Counted from the stretch's first letter, positions 46,931 through 59,040 are shown. The stretch: DNA of 64,000 nt from Manduca sexta (GCF_014839805.1 NC_051120.1:10478001-10542000); one strand, 5' to 3'. Notes: generated by a model not told the origin, from the letters alone. Numbers and translations: made by a program.

Positions 46931-47344
46931 TATTTGTTTATTAAATAGTGACGATCTTAAGACGCTGACGTTAACTTGACAGCTGATTCCACACTTAAGA
47001 GCGAAATTAATTTGCGTTCATTGATACGCACTAAGTACTTAAACCGACACTCACGTATAAAACCTAACCACTAACCTGTAAAATTTCAATTTCCTTGAAA
47101 CAAAACGTTATATTATCCTTTAAAATACTAAATGACGCATCGGTTAACTCAAATAGAGTGCCTATTAGTAACAATTTTTTGTTATTTCCTTGTAAGAGTG
47201 CTTGTTTGCGCCCTCAGTGAAGTGTTGATAAATGGTTTGTTGTTTATGAGTCAGTTGCATTGTCTGCGGTGTGTTTAGGGCGTGGTCCTATATCATCCTA
47301 AGGAGGTGGACATAATGACATGTCATTTGGAAATTTCATTTCGA

Positions 47345-47425
47345 GTGGCGAAAGGTAAAATTGTTTGAAGGAGAACAAAATATAGGTACTAATATATAAA
47401 TTTGGTATGCAAATTAATAATAATA
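47345..47425 (+). mobile_element. Family I fragment
   Basis: 'gtggcgaaaggtaaaattgtttgaagg', 'taggtactaatatataaatttggtatgc'; the 5' part only. Confidence 0.5.
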
Positions 47426-47548
47426 TATGTTTTATTTTCGTACAAAACAAAATATAATAAGTAGGAACGTATTAGTTACATTATTGCTTATAACTAATTT
47501 AAAATTACTTCAATTGACAAGGGGCCCCAAACTAGGCAGTGCTGTATC

Positions 47549-47668
47549 TTTTTGTTATTGCTTTGTATGACGAGAAGAGCTTGACGTACGCCTGATGGTA
47601 AGCAATATGTCCGCTAAACAGTAGAAACACTATCCAACACCTTGAATTACAAAGTATTGTTTGGCAGT
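47549..47668 (-). mobile_element. Family C 3' fragment
   Basis: The plus strand 'gctttgtatgacgagaagagcttg', 'cctgatggtaagcaatatg', 'gtagaaacactatccaacaccttgaattacaaagtattgtttgg' is the reverse of the family C 3' half. Confidence 0.6.
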
Positions 47669-48262
47669 ACTTTATATAATTTATATTATCTTTTTCTTTT
47701 CTTCCTTTTATATGTCCATTTACTGATGAATCTAATCACTCTTAATTACAATCAATAATCAAATATTGCTCTAAACGGATTTTTTTACATACTAGTAAGA
47801 TAAATTTATATAAAAGCAAAACAAATTAACTTTAAGTATTTTTAAATGTTATATGTTTGTTTATTCATGATTTGAAATATTTTTTCTTCAGTTTCCAAGC
47901 CGAGTTCGTTTATTTCGAAATGTCTATGGATAATACTAGTTTCTAACGGAATAGGAATATTAAAAAATGGCGTCGTTATTTTTCTACGATGTTTTGAAAT
48001 GCGCTAATTCTACGAAACCCTTTGACTGACTTTCTCTTATTTTCTCCTGGAACGTAAATGAATACTTCATTAGATTACATTTTGTTAATTTCAATATCAT
48101 TCAGAATTATTTTTAAAATAAAATCGCTTATAAAAGTTTTTATTAAAAATACATAATAATCCTTTTATAATTAAATTCAATAAATTATACTGCATATTGA
48201 ACAAACTAAATGAAATTTCACACACACTCACGACTTTCATTCCCGAAGGGTAGGTAGAGGCT

Positions 48263-49020
48263 TGGGCACGCCACGATAGCGGCGGTAAGTCCCCTCTTCG
48301 AGGTGTGGCTGACGAGACGTCACGGCGTCCTCTCATTCCGGACGACGCAGGTACTGACCGGTCACGGCTGCTTCGGCAGGTACCTGTATCGGATCCGGGT
48401 GGAGGATACGCCCGCGTGTTTGTACTGTGCGGATCGACCGGAGGACACGGTGGAGCATACGGTGGAGGTGTGCCCAGCTTGGGCTGAGCACCGCCGTGTT
48501 CTCACAACGGCCATCGGTGGCGGAGACCTCTCGCGTCGGGGCCTGGTAGAAGCCATGCTCCGGGGCGAGAGAGTGGGACGCAGTCACCTCCTTCTGCGAG
48601 GACGTGATGCTCGCAAAGGAGGTGGCGGAACGGATACGGCGCCAAAGCGCCCAACGTCCCATCCGCCACGGCAGACGCACAAGACGCGGGCGTCGAACGT
48701 CTGCTGAGGATCGTCGGCCTCCGTAGGCGCGGACCGTCGGGTGACGAGCATTGGGTAGCTCGTCGCCCGAAACACTCCAACGGCTTCCGTGTGTACGGCG
48801 CGTAGTGTTCCACGCGCGCCTCGAAGAGCAGTGTCAGTATAATTTGCGGGGCCCTTTAGGGCCGGTGCCTGCCTAGGTCTCAATGCCACCGGATCTTGGA
48901 CCTAGGCACATAGGCAAAGGATGGGAACACCGTAGGTTCTTAGTCAGTAAAAGTCTGACACGCCCTCCCGCCCATCCCAAGGCGGGAGATAGTCAACTGA
49001 CGATTTACGAAAAAAAAAAA
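48263..49020 (+). mobile_element. 5'-truncated R1-clade LINE, 758 bp, nested in a SINE
   Basis: Starts inside the ORF2 C-terminus and ends in an 11-base poly-A (49010-49020). Flanked by a perfect 15-bp duplication GGGTAGGTAGAGGCT at 48248-48262 and 49021-49035. GC-rich against its surroundings. Sequence to either side rejoins as one SINE of family A, so the LINE inserted into the SINE by target-primed reverse transcription. Confidence 0.9.
48270..48726 (+). pseudogene. R1-type ORF2 C-terminal fragment with zinc knuckle, frameshifted
   Basis: The frame reads LTRRHGVLSFRTTQVLTG, then HGCFGRYLYRIR, then a CX2CX9HX4C knuckle (CLYCADRPEDTVEHTVEVC), typical of R1-clade LINE reverse-transcriptase tails. 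Near 48571 the frame shifts by one: WDAVTSFCEDVMLAKEVAER continues from 48574 to TAG at 48724-48726. Broken, no start, not a working gene. Confidence 0.85.
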
Positions 49021-49214
49021 GGGTAGGTAGAGGCTCAACTGACGCATCCACTTTCACCCATATCGCTACTGCCATATAGGGCACACATTCCAGCCTCCCT
49101 GCTGATACTGAGAAAAACCCAATATCTCTTTTCCCGACCCGGGTTTCAAACCCGAGACCTGAGCACTGCAGTCGTACCGTAATACAACTACAGCACGGAG
49201 GTGGGAGCGAGCTA

Positions 49215-51465
49215 CGTATCAAATATCGGAAACTGGCTCCCTCTTGACCCCCAGTGCGAACCACACTTGCAAGCCGCCATGGTTGTAATCTGCAGATTAT
49301 AAACTAGTTGGTGGATTTGAAAAAAATATAAATACAATGTGTACAACCATTAAGAGAAAAAAAAAACAAAAAAACTACAGCACTGAGGTAGTAAAATGAA
49401 ATTTATCAAGGAAAAAATATTTTTTTTTATTTGTAGGCACTGAAAGTGACTTGTAAATACTCGAGAATACTTGGACTTGTATATGGTACAAGTATTCCTT
49501 ACAGAGGTCACGTGACGTGCACCAGAATTACACCTTCTCTTACTGGATGGAAGCATAATATATTCAAAAAGAATGACTTGACTAAAACAATTGTTCAGTT
49601 TCTGTATTCGAATATACTTATTGGTTCGGTGCAAGTCGGGCGCATTTTCATATTACTGTGTGCACTGTTGGCATAACTTACAAATTGCATTGCCCTATGC
49701 AAATAGCAGAATTGTGTGAAAACAATCCTCGTTGCTTTAAAGGTTACTTGAATTAATACTAAATGTCGTTTACATTTAATTGAGCATCCGTTATGAAATG
49801 GGATCTAATATTTTTGAAGCCGTTGTTTATGACGTGTCTTTATAGACTAAATAATGGAGTTTCGGGACTTGTCAAATCTCATTGAACCAAGCAATTCTGA
49901 TGGAACTTTGGGCCAAATAATTCTGAAACTCATTTTTTGTAAAAACATTTGAATTTATTTTTTAATGTTATGGGTATGGGTATCGATAAACACTTTCCAG
50001 TGCCAAAATGGTAAGTGTTCGTACAACGATTACAAACACGTGTTTATTTCCCAATATAATATTTAAAAAAGAGACATCGTAAACAGAACTTCTTAGTAAA
50101 ATCCTTTACGTAACCTATAACATTTTAATGTTGCTTATTGGAATTCCAAATTTAAATTTAAAAATGAACGGAACATAAATTCGACCTGTTTTTACAACAT
50201 TGAGTCACAGCGGCCAGTGTGCGCGCGGGCTAACCTTAGCCTTGCACCTTGGTTACAAATGCCCTCTTTATAAGCTTACCTGGGTCATTGACACCAAAAA
50301 CGTCACCCAATACTTTCGTATTGTATGCTAATGCGCGACGAAAAACGTGACAACCCACATATTGTGATTTCTTTGTTTTAGGGGCCAATATTAATTTAAA
50401 TATCGAATCTTTTAATTATGTTTTTTTGTGTTTGATAGGAATGGTAAAATAAAAATTGCTGCGTTTGACGCGCCATTTTGAATATAATTCGCGCTGTTTT
50501 TAAATTGACTGATGTATTCGCAGAGTAGATAAATAATCTAGGAACAAATATTTTACAACTATTACCGAAAATATTTAACATATTGTTTGTGAAGCAGTAA
50601 ATTTTTACCGTAACACTTCCAAATATTTTCAATAGTGAAAGTGAAAAGAAATGTTATTCATACACTCATATGGATTGTTATTTCACTCCATAGAAACTGT
50701 GAGGAATACTTGATGAGCCATGAGGTTTCTAACCGAAAACTAAGTTTAAGCTGTTAAGATAAGATTAACATATAATTTGTTAAAACATTACTTTATGAGT
50801 TGGGACAAGAATTTGTGATGTTAGGCTTGCTTTCTTGCATATCAAAAATAGTTTGATGATTCGTAGACGCACTAGTTTCGTCTTTGCCCATGTCTTATAA
50901 AGCATATGGTCAGGATAATACCGGATCACGGACTAATACCGATGTTTAAAAATTATTACTCAACCCCACAATATTGTTTAATACAAACAACATAACTTGA
51001 TGTATTCGCTTTTAATATACCACAATTACTTGCCTGTTTTATTACTGTTATTCTTTTTATTTTGTTGATGAGTAATCTTGAAACAACTAGATTATTTCAT
51101 GCTTCGGCATTACCCCAACACATCCTAGTAAATTAACTCATATACAGAAGAAGCGTATTTAAAAGATGATTTCATACCTTATCCACGTTTTGAACTTTTG
51201 ATAAAATGACACTTTAATCATAATACTTACGAAATATAATCAAGTTGTAATTGTCGTATTAAGTTGTAGTCGTTTCACCTTTGATATACTGTTGACATTA
51301 AGCAGCGTTCCAATGTCTCATTATCCTTGTTATTCCTCTTTGTATAGTCAACTCCATCGTATTTGGTTAATGTTTGTCAAAAATATGGATAAGAAATGTT
51401 GTTATCAAGATACAATGAAGGGTGTAAAAAAGGTCAAAATGGTCTAAATGAAATACATTTTAATG
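49215..51465. other. 2.25 kb without a recognised gene or repeat
   Basis: AT-rich. A small hairpin GAATACTTG/CAAGTATTC sits at 49465-49497. No coding. Confidence 0.4.
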
Positions 51466-51580
51466 TTTTTTTTTAATGAACGACGGTAAACACAAGCCTC
51501 TCCTCTGATGGCAAGGACATAACCACCAAATAGTAGCAACACTACCAGAATTTAGAATTACAAAGCACTCCAAGCCGACA
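51466..51580 (-). mobile_element. Family C 3' fragment, old
   Basis: 'ctctgatggcaaggacataaccaccaaatagtagcaacactaccagaatttagaattacaaagcac' is a diverged reverse copy. Confidence 0.4.
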
Positions 51581-51584
51581 CTAA

Positions 51585-52448
51585 TTTCATCTGACACAGT
51601 AAATGTTACCCCCTGACTTTAATGTCCTTCAAAGCGGTTACAATTTCTAACCTAACCTAACCTACCTTTAGTATAGGGATATCGAACCGTTAATACCCAA
51701 GTTAAGGTATTTTTTACGTTCCAGCTATAGTTTTGCTGGCATACATTATTAATTATTATTTCTTTGTACGAAAAATAAAATATCACACGAGGAAAATATT
51801 TAATTTATGCATACGGAATCCAAATAACGATTGTCATTTTTTGAGTTCGATAATCGATGATATTGTTTTCGTAGGAACTCTAGTGACCTGGTTATACATT
51901 ATCTATTGTTCTATTGCAATCATTTTCCCGTTGTTTTTGCTGTTATTTCTGGTTATTAATTGCATCGTAGTTTTAATTTTAAATTGGATTTAAAAGTTGC
52001 TTGCAGAGATTGTAATTGATAATAAAAAAAATATTTGACACGTTTAATTTGACGATCTATTTTCAAAAATGCTTCGAATGGACTTTCATAACATGTAAGT
52101 CTTATACATATTCTTATTGTTATTTTATAAAAAATACAATATAAAGAAAATTAGATTGCTTAATCGCAATTTGCAAGAATCGCGGAGAAATAAATGTCCC
52201 TTGATAGACATTTTTCTTAGAGTGCGTTGTACTTAATATCACATACTTGCACAATACAGTGTAATTATTTGTAATACCAAGATATAAATGAATAACATCA
52301 TAGCTTTATTACTTGTTTTATGAACGCAATGAATTATAGTAAAATAGAATGTCGATTATCCGAATTAATTCGGAACATGGGGTTCAAAAATGGTTTGTTC
52401 GAATAATCCTATACTATACTTTTATGTATGTATCTATATATCAATAAA
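51585..52448. other. AT-rich DNA, no gene
   Basis: The hydrophobic 86-codon frame at 51733-51993 is made of AT-rich codons (Ile, Leu, Tyr, Phe) and is not supported. A short CCTAA run lies at 51647-51664. Confidence 0.4.
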
Positions 52449-52693
52449 ACCATTGACATATATCTAGGCATGAACGTTCATATAAACTATTTGTTCAAAA
52501 TCTGCAGTTAGAACTAAAGTTCGCTGCAGCGCTAAAACATCAATCGTGGTCTAACCAAACTTTAAACGTGCAGGGCTAAAGCGCTTTAAATAGAGTATAA
52601 GTAAAATTTCAACCAATACCGGATTGCAGTACACTAAAATTGAACATAGTGAGGGTTCGGAACGCCAGATCTAATACGTAGTACATATATCGA
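52449..52693 (-). repeat. Dispersed repeat N, second copy
   Basis: Reversed partner of 25448-25775. Here the two conserved blocks are about 174 bases apart, and one end contains 'ctgcagcgctaaaac'. Confidence 0.6.
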
Positions 52694-53101
52694 TAATAAA
52701 AACCATACATTAATAATATGAATGTCGTTTATCTCAGTGATAAATAGTAAATTAAGTATAGCTGAGGAACAAAATACTCATATTTACAAAATATCCTTGG
52801 AGTCCACGGTCCAAATATTAATTTTCATAAACCTATTTCATCATTAGAATTTTAGAATTCCATGTAAAATCCTAATGATAAAAAACGAAAGTCGATATTA
52901 AAAAAACGTAAAAATTGTACTTATTCAGTTCCGTCGCGGTCGGGCGGAGTTGCTACGAACTTAAGCCGATGCAATTTTATTTTTAACAAACGTTGCCTCT
53001 CCAGAATCAATTTTAAAATCTCGCTGCATATTTTGTTATTAAAATTATTTCTGTACATGAATAATGTTTGTGTTACGTAAAATATATGAAAAACACATTT
53101 A

Positions 53102-53382
53102 CTGGTGGTCTTTCATATGTGAGAGTTCGCGTGGGTAGGTATCACTGCAATGTCTATTTCTGCCACTAAGCAGGATTGTGTAGTCACTGTTGTGTTCCGG
53201 TTTGAAGAACATTGCAGCTATTGTAACTGGTCATAATAGGACTTAACATCTCATGCCTCAGGATTGCGAGCATAGTGGAATACCAAACAATATTTTGTAA
53301 TTCAAGGCGTTGGATGGTGTTTCTACTGTTTATGGGCGGTCGTATCGCTTACCATCAGGCGAACCGCAAGCTGGTCTCGTTG
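53102..53382 (+). mobile_element. Family C retroelement
   Basis: 'ctggtggtctttcatatgtgagagttcg' to 'cgtatcgcttaccatcaggcgaaccgcaagctggtctcg'; the tail is lost. Confidence 0.7.
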
Positions 53383-53626
53383 GCGATGGATTTTATCAAT
53401 ACGAACATGAAATATAAAATAAACAAATTGCAAAAACGTACCTAATAACAGTTCTATAGTGTGTAACTTGTATTTACTGTTAGTGATCATTGTTTCTCAA
53501 AATTTCTTTTTATATTTACTTTTAATGTTACTCTCGCTGTTTTTATATCGAGCCTGAGGGTGTTTTCACGAACATATGAGTAAGATAAACAAGGAATAAA
53601 AAGATTTTAATAAAGAATATTACTGC

Positions 53627-53830
53627 GTGTGGCGTAGTTGTATTGTACATGGGACTGATGAAGTCTGGGATTCAATTCCAGGTAGTTATATTAGGGTTTT
53701 GTTTAATATTAGTCCGTAGACTGGTATTTTGTTAGGTAATTTGCATAAGATCCCTATCACATAAGACCTAAGATAGCTAGCGAAATGGAGATGTGACATA
53801 CCTCTGCCTATCCTATAAAGAGAAAAGCGT
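53627..53830 (+). mobile_element. Family A tRNA-derived SINE, diverged
   Basis: Head 'tggcgtagttgtattg', B-box-like region 'gggattcaattcc', 'ggtagttatattagggttt', 'agtccgtagactgg', 'atcccatatcacat'-type block and 'atacctctgcctatcc'. Confidence 0.65.
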
Positions 53831-54095
53831 AATTTATACACTTGAATATTATAATACACAAATTTGTAATCAACAAAATACAACTTTTGGATTTGACACA
53901 CTAATTTAAAGATTATTTGGAGTATTTTTTGTTTCGTCTCCATTACAATATGATGGTACGGAAATCAGAACTCTGTCGCCGGTGCAATAATTATGTTTGT
54001 GCTAGCTCTCTCGGGGTAAATGCGTGAATTAATACATACTTAAACTGGATACTAATTGATATCACAAAGGTTTTAATTCATTATATTTTGGATAA

Positions 54096-54415
54096 ATAAT
54101 ATCAGCCCTGTATTATATACTTGCCCACTGCCGAGCACGGGCCTCCTCTACTACTGAGAGGATTATGCCTTAGTCCACCACGCTGGCCTAGTGCGGATTG
54201 GTAGACTTCACACACCTTCGAAATTCCTATAGAGAACTTCTCAAATGTGCAGGTTTTCTCACGATGTTTTCCTTCACCGTTAAAGCGAACGATAAATTCA
54301 CAAAGAATACACACATGATTTTTTTAGAAAAGTCAGAGGTGTGTGCCCTAGATTTTTGAACCTGCGGACATTCGTCTCGGCAGTCCGTTCCACACCCAAC
54401 TAGGCTATCGCCGCT
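54096..54415 (-). mobile_element. Family B SINE, near full length
   Basis: The plus strand begins 'atatcagccctgtattatatact' and ends 'ccgttccacacccaactaggctatcgccgc', the reversed SINE. A 17-base duplication ('atcgccgcttatata') follows the head. Confidence 0.8.
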
Positions 54416-55067
54416 TATATACTATCGCCGCTTATATATTTTGGATAACAAATATGTAGTAACATATTGTTTTGTTAAATCTTTATTTAATACTCATATT
54501 TAGAGGCTTAATTTGCAAGATTACGTTAGCCTCGTCATGTCCTAAAATTAATGTAACAAAAAGGTAATATGCTTAGCTCGTTTACAAAATATATTTTAAT
54601 AGAATCTTCCCTGTACATGATATTTGACTGACTAATATATCTTGAGCATTAGTCATATTTCAATGCAATCTTCACTTATAAAGAATTGTTTTATAATCGA
54701 TATGCCGGTAAAGGTTTTGTAATCATACGATAATAATTATGATTAATGCTTTGATTGTATGGAAAAATCAGTTTCAGTACGAAAGAGTAAGAGTTGAAAT
54801 AGCTTAATTAAATATTGCAGATTTTTATCAGATTATTGATAAAGCATTGGTTATACTATAATAAAACGCTGTAATCCCGATATGAAAAATATGAAATGTA
54901 AACTCTTAAACCGAAATTCATGGGATTTATTCGCCTATGTGCAACGAAGTTATATTTTTAAATAAAACAGTTTAAACTGCATTAATAAGTTAATTAGGGC
55001 CATATCAACAGATCCAAGTTTCGATCTTAAGTGCGGCTTCTGATACCCTATTAAAAAAAAAGATTTT

Positions 55068-55430
55068 GGCACCTACGGGACGACTCCGGGGTATCTTGTT
55101 GCACTGAAATAGCTGCGCGGAACCGTCAACGTCTAAAACCCTGTTAAAAACAGCATCTTAAGATCGTGTCTATTTGATAAAACAGCGTTGCATAGAAGTT
55201 TAGTCCTGGTAGCGGAATAGAAAATTGTTTTTTCAAAATATAATTTAAACAACGCCTTAATAAAAAGTGAATTCGGCACCTACGGGACGACTCCGGGGTA
55301 TCTTGTTGCACTGAAATAGTTGCGCGGAATCGTCAACGTTTAATACCCTATCAAATTAATAACAGCATCTTAAGATGGTCCCTATTTAATAAAACAGCGT
55401 TGCATGAAAGCCTAGTCTTGGTAGCGGTAA
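55068..55430 (+). repeat. Two-copy tandem repeat, 207-bp period
   Basis: 'ggcacctacgggacgactcc' starts at 55068 and 55275; both units continue to 'aaaacagcgttgcat...ctagtc.tggtagcgg'. Each holds the palindrome CATCTTAAGATSG region. A related 'agggccatatca' and 'cagcatcttaaga' occur at 12408-12495, so this is probably a duplicated mobile-element piece. Confidence 0.85.
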
Positions 55431-55769
55431 CGCATATCTGTTTAATTTATTTATAATGCCGACTCAGCTGATATCATTTCAAACAAGAGCTCAAGTTTAT
55501 TAAATAGTTGAGTGTACTACTTAAGAACCCAAAGGTGAGATTAATACAGCCCATAGTTCCAGAAAGATAAATATTATAACACCTTAGTGGTACTTATGCA
55601 TTTCAAGAAACGCAAGCCTTTTAACCAAAACACTAATAAACAGTTAAAAATGCTATAAGAATTGCAACGGTACTGACCAGTCAGTATAAAATTATGAAAA
55701 TAACACCAACGACCGCGGAATCAGGTTTGAAAACAATATTTTTAGGGTTACCTCTTCCAGGGATCGATT

Positions 55770-55964
55770 GAACCTTTACTAAAGCTCTTTTGATTCTCTA
55801 TAAATTCAATAAGAATACCTTCAGACCTGATAGTGTTGCTGTAAATTCTTTATGAATATGTGACCTTTATTAACGCTCTTTTGGTTGTCTGGTCCTCTAT
55901 AAATTCAATAAGAATACCTTCAGACCTGATAGTGTTGCTGTAAATTCTTTATGAATATGTGACC
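55770..55964 (+). repeat. Recent tandem duplication, 99-bp period
   Basis: About 70 bases from 'ctctataaattcaataagaa' to 'gaatatgtgacc' are identical at 55796-55865 and 55895-55964. The preceding 'acctttaYtaa.gctctttt' is also duplicated with changes. Confidence 0.9.
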
Positions 55965-55974
55965 CTGCTGCTTT

Positions 55975-56260
55975 TGACGTTATGTGGTCCAAAAAGTGTC
56001 GACTGATGAGAGATAATCTTTGCTATGGAGGGAAGTGAAGAATTAATATTTCCAACTCCTCTATCTTTCTATTTGATTAATTTCTTTGCGGGATAAAGAC
56101 AGATTAGTGTTCCCTAAGATTCGAAGAGCTGGTTGGTTTTGAATGCGTGCCATTGCTGATCCTGGCTTACTGTAGTTGCAGTGGTGGGTGTGAAGGCGGG
56201 GGAGTCTTGTGAGAGATTATTACTCTTGGCAAATCGACACAATTATATCGTCCTGTTTTA
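55975..56260 (+). mobile_element. Family D element split by a family E insertion
   Basis: Left part ends 'gtcgactgatgagagataat' (56017); right part resumes 'tgagagattattactcttggcaaatcgacacaattatatcgtcctgttt' (56210 on). The two together match family D. TGAGAGATAAT/TGAGAGATTAT flank the insert as an 11-bp duplication with one change. Confidence 0.65.
56018..56209 (-). mobile_element. Family E element, about 190 bp
   Basis: The minus strand reads 'agactcccccgccttcacacccaccactgcaactacag', 'aagccaggatcagcaatggcacgcatt', 'tctttatcccgcaaagaaattaatcaaatagaaagatag', 'ggagttggaaatattaatt', '...ccctccatagcaaag'. Copies lie at 14157 and 30033. No terminal inverted repeats, no coding; class unknown. Confidence 0.6.
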
Positions 56261-56424
56261 TCTTTTCTCAGAGGCATTTAAGCCGTCTCTCAGAAGAAGA
56301 AGGCCGTGAGGGACTCAATCCTGTGGTTACCCGATATACTTTTTTACGGGCGTCTCAACGCCGAGTAAGACTGGTGACCCTAACTTAACTCCAACTCGAT
56401 TGAATGAGCGGACTATCATGCCGC

Positions 56425-56535
56425 TCGGCCGATGGCAAGCATACGTTTACCCATAAACAGTGGCAACATCATACAGAACTTTGTATTACAAAGCACTGCG
56501 TAACACTGTACTCGTCACCATGAGATAACATGTTT
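56425..56535 (-). mobile_element. Family C 3' fragment, old
   Basis: 'gatggcaagcatacgtttacccataaacagtggcaacatcatacagaactttgtattacaaagcac' is the reverse of the family C 3' block, diverged. Confidence 0.4.
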
Positions 56536-56539
56536 AGTC

Positions 56540-59040
56540 TCATAATACCCTATTGGGTGGTTCTACTTCAGTCCCTCGAGGCAGTAGTATTTGCACTTTC
56601 CCCACTAATTAAACACGGATAATGTTTTTAGAGTCTCGATTATTATTAAATGCGTGGTTTTGATCCGGGCTTATATTTGAAGTATTGACCGCAAGTTAGG
56701 TGGGACTATGTTTTTTTGCTAAAACGGAAAAAGTACGGAGTCCGATCAGCGAGTCCGAATCGTACCTGGCCGACATTTTAAAAAGCAGTTATCTTGTATT
56801 TAATGGTGTATTCCTTAGTATGGGAGTTATCGTTTGTTTTTAAAAGCTGCCAGTATTTTTAAAATTAAAGAACGTGTTTTTATGCTATGCTCACGCCTTT
56901 ATTCCTGAATGATTAGAGGAGTAAATGGAACAATTCTGTTAACCTGCCTATGTAAGTTTGTCAATAACGGTGACACTTATTTTGTGAAGCCGAGCGATGA
57001 AATTTGGTTGGGATTTAAAAACTCTTATTTGTCATAGGAACAATAATATTAATGCACCCACTTTTAGCGTGTTTATCTATCTCATATAAGGCGAGCCTAT
57101 CACCACATCGGACACAAACTGCAACTCCGATGTATTTTTTCGTAACAAAAACGAACACAATCTTATATTGCCTGGCCTCTCGAATACAGAACTTTAATCG
57201 ACAGCCTAAATGCTAAAAGTTCGTCATGCAAACGTGAAGTCAATTGCATTATCATCATCTACATCACCAGTTACAGAAGTCCACAGCTGAACATAGGCAA
57301 ATCCTAAAAAAAAACAGAAAACCTGTCAAAACAAGGCTCCATCCAGCTAGTCCCAATATATTTCAAGTCAATTGAATATATTTATATATTATTATTTTTT
57401 ATTAATTCATTTTTTTTTCAAATAAATTACATGATAAACATTTTTGTAAATACTAAATAATTAATTACATCTTAAATTATAAATACATCAAAAAGATCGC
57501 CCCGAATCATATCTATTGCAAAGGTGCCCCTAATACTAGAAAGAAAGAAATATTTATTCTACTAGCAACGTTGTCACGAATGACAAAACGTAAGTGTTGC
57601 ACTAGATATGATTCAGCACGGAAATCCTCGCCGTTTCTGCGCAGGTTTTGGCCCAATATTTATCACGTAAAAAATAATTAAATATTATTTAATCGCAACT
57701 ATCCGTCCAATGCCATTTGTAGATTTCCAGTTAACATACATTGATATAATTCCGTTATTTTTTCGTGACACACATTGTGTGAATTATTCCATTATTCACG
57801 ATCATCAAATTGATCGTCTTATGTTCCCACTGCAACGAGGAGTCACCGTTATTCTTTTTAAAAAAAGCATTGACATTTATTTAATTATTTATTTGTAATA
57901 AGGTACTCTAACAGCACTACATATTACATCATTCAATACAATCAAATAATGAGGTACAGCATCTGATATGTGTGCTACTAATAGGTGAACAGAGTATTTA
58001 CCACTAACAACATATTGAATTAAAATCTAAAACATAATAATAAGGAGGTAGTAGATAAAATTATGAAGAACTAAACATATCAAATCAATGAATTATGATT
58101 ATATACTAAATAATTTGTCTATATAACTATTGTAAACAATGTTGTACAATTGGCAACAGAAAAAATTGTAGACCTTAAATAGAATACAAAATACTTACAA
58201 GAATTATACCAAATACTAAACTTTGCACTATATTATAAATTATTTTGATTCAAACTAGAAATTATGTTAATGAATTGAGGTTGGCCTTAATTCGGTTGAA
58301 AAACGAAAGTTTATTTATTATACCTATCACTGACCTTTGGCGAATAAAATTAAATATATCAATCATAAATTTATGGAATTAGTATAAAGTTTTCAAAAAA
58401 CAAATTTACTACTACTTACTTTCTGCCTTTAAAATTTCGTCATATTAAATTTTAAAGGCCGAAATATCCATGATTATTAATTATTTTTACGTTTTTCTTT
58501 CAACTGCGAGAACTAATCACTAACTAGACGTGAATTTAAATTCTTTACTTGCCAATACTTGTTTAGTTACCCAGATTAAAGCCGAAACAAAATGTATGAA
58601 AATTGACCTTGAGGTATCGCCTTAATAAACGTCGTAGCGCTCATAAAACTATTATAATTTCAAATTAATCAATAATTTAAATTTAGAACCATAAAAAAAC
58701 TGCCACAAACGGCGGCGAAACGCCACACAACGGCAGCTTTTTCCACAGCACCGCAGCCGTACTATTTTATCTTATCATGGGAAAATTCTTGTATCATAAC
58801 ACTGTCATATGAGTTTTGTCACAATTATTATGTCGAATGATTGGAATTGCATTCACTATGCGGGCTGACTCAGGGGTGTGTATATAGTTCGAAATAACAT
58901 GAATAAATGTAAATTGTGATAATAGTGCAGTGGATAACGTAAGTAATATGTTGTTCCATTTTCAAAATGATCTCGTAAATACAACAAAAAATGTAAAAAA
59001 AAATGTAGTCGATAATTAAATGTAAAGTAATGATAGCTTA
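56540..59040. other. 2.5 kb AT-rich DNA before the Helitron
   Basis: Only a weak RTE end at 57250-57310 was noticed. No coding or structured element. Confidence 0.4.

Larger units (their letters stand above)
48224..49200 (-). mobile_element. Family A tRNA-derived SINE, split by the R1 LINE
   Basis: The minus strand reads 'gtagttgtattacggtacgac' then a B-box-like GGGTTTGAAACCC, 'gagcactgcag', the SINE body (49021-49140), and after the LINE the 3' end 'gggaatgaaagtcgtgagtgtg' (48224-48247). Same family as copies at 46169, 53631 and 62750. Confidence 0.75.

Noticed and set aside
51647..51664. CCTAA repeats as interstitial telomere (TTAGG) sequence
   Set aside because: Only about three units, too short to tell from chance or a SINE piece.
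51733..51993. 86-codon hydrophobic frame resembling a membrane protein
   Set aside because: AT-rich codons naturally give Ile, Leu, Phe and Tyr. No start context, no homologue recognised.
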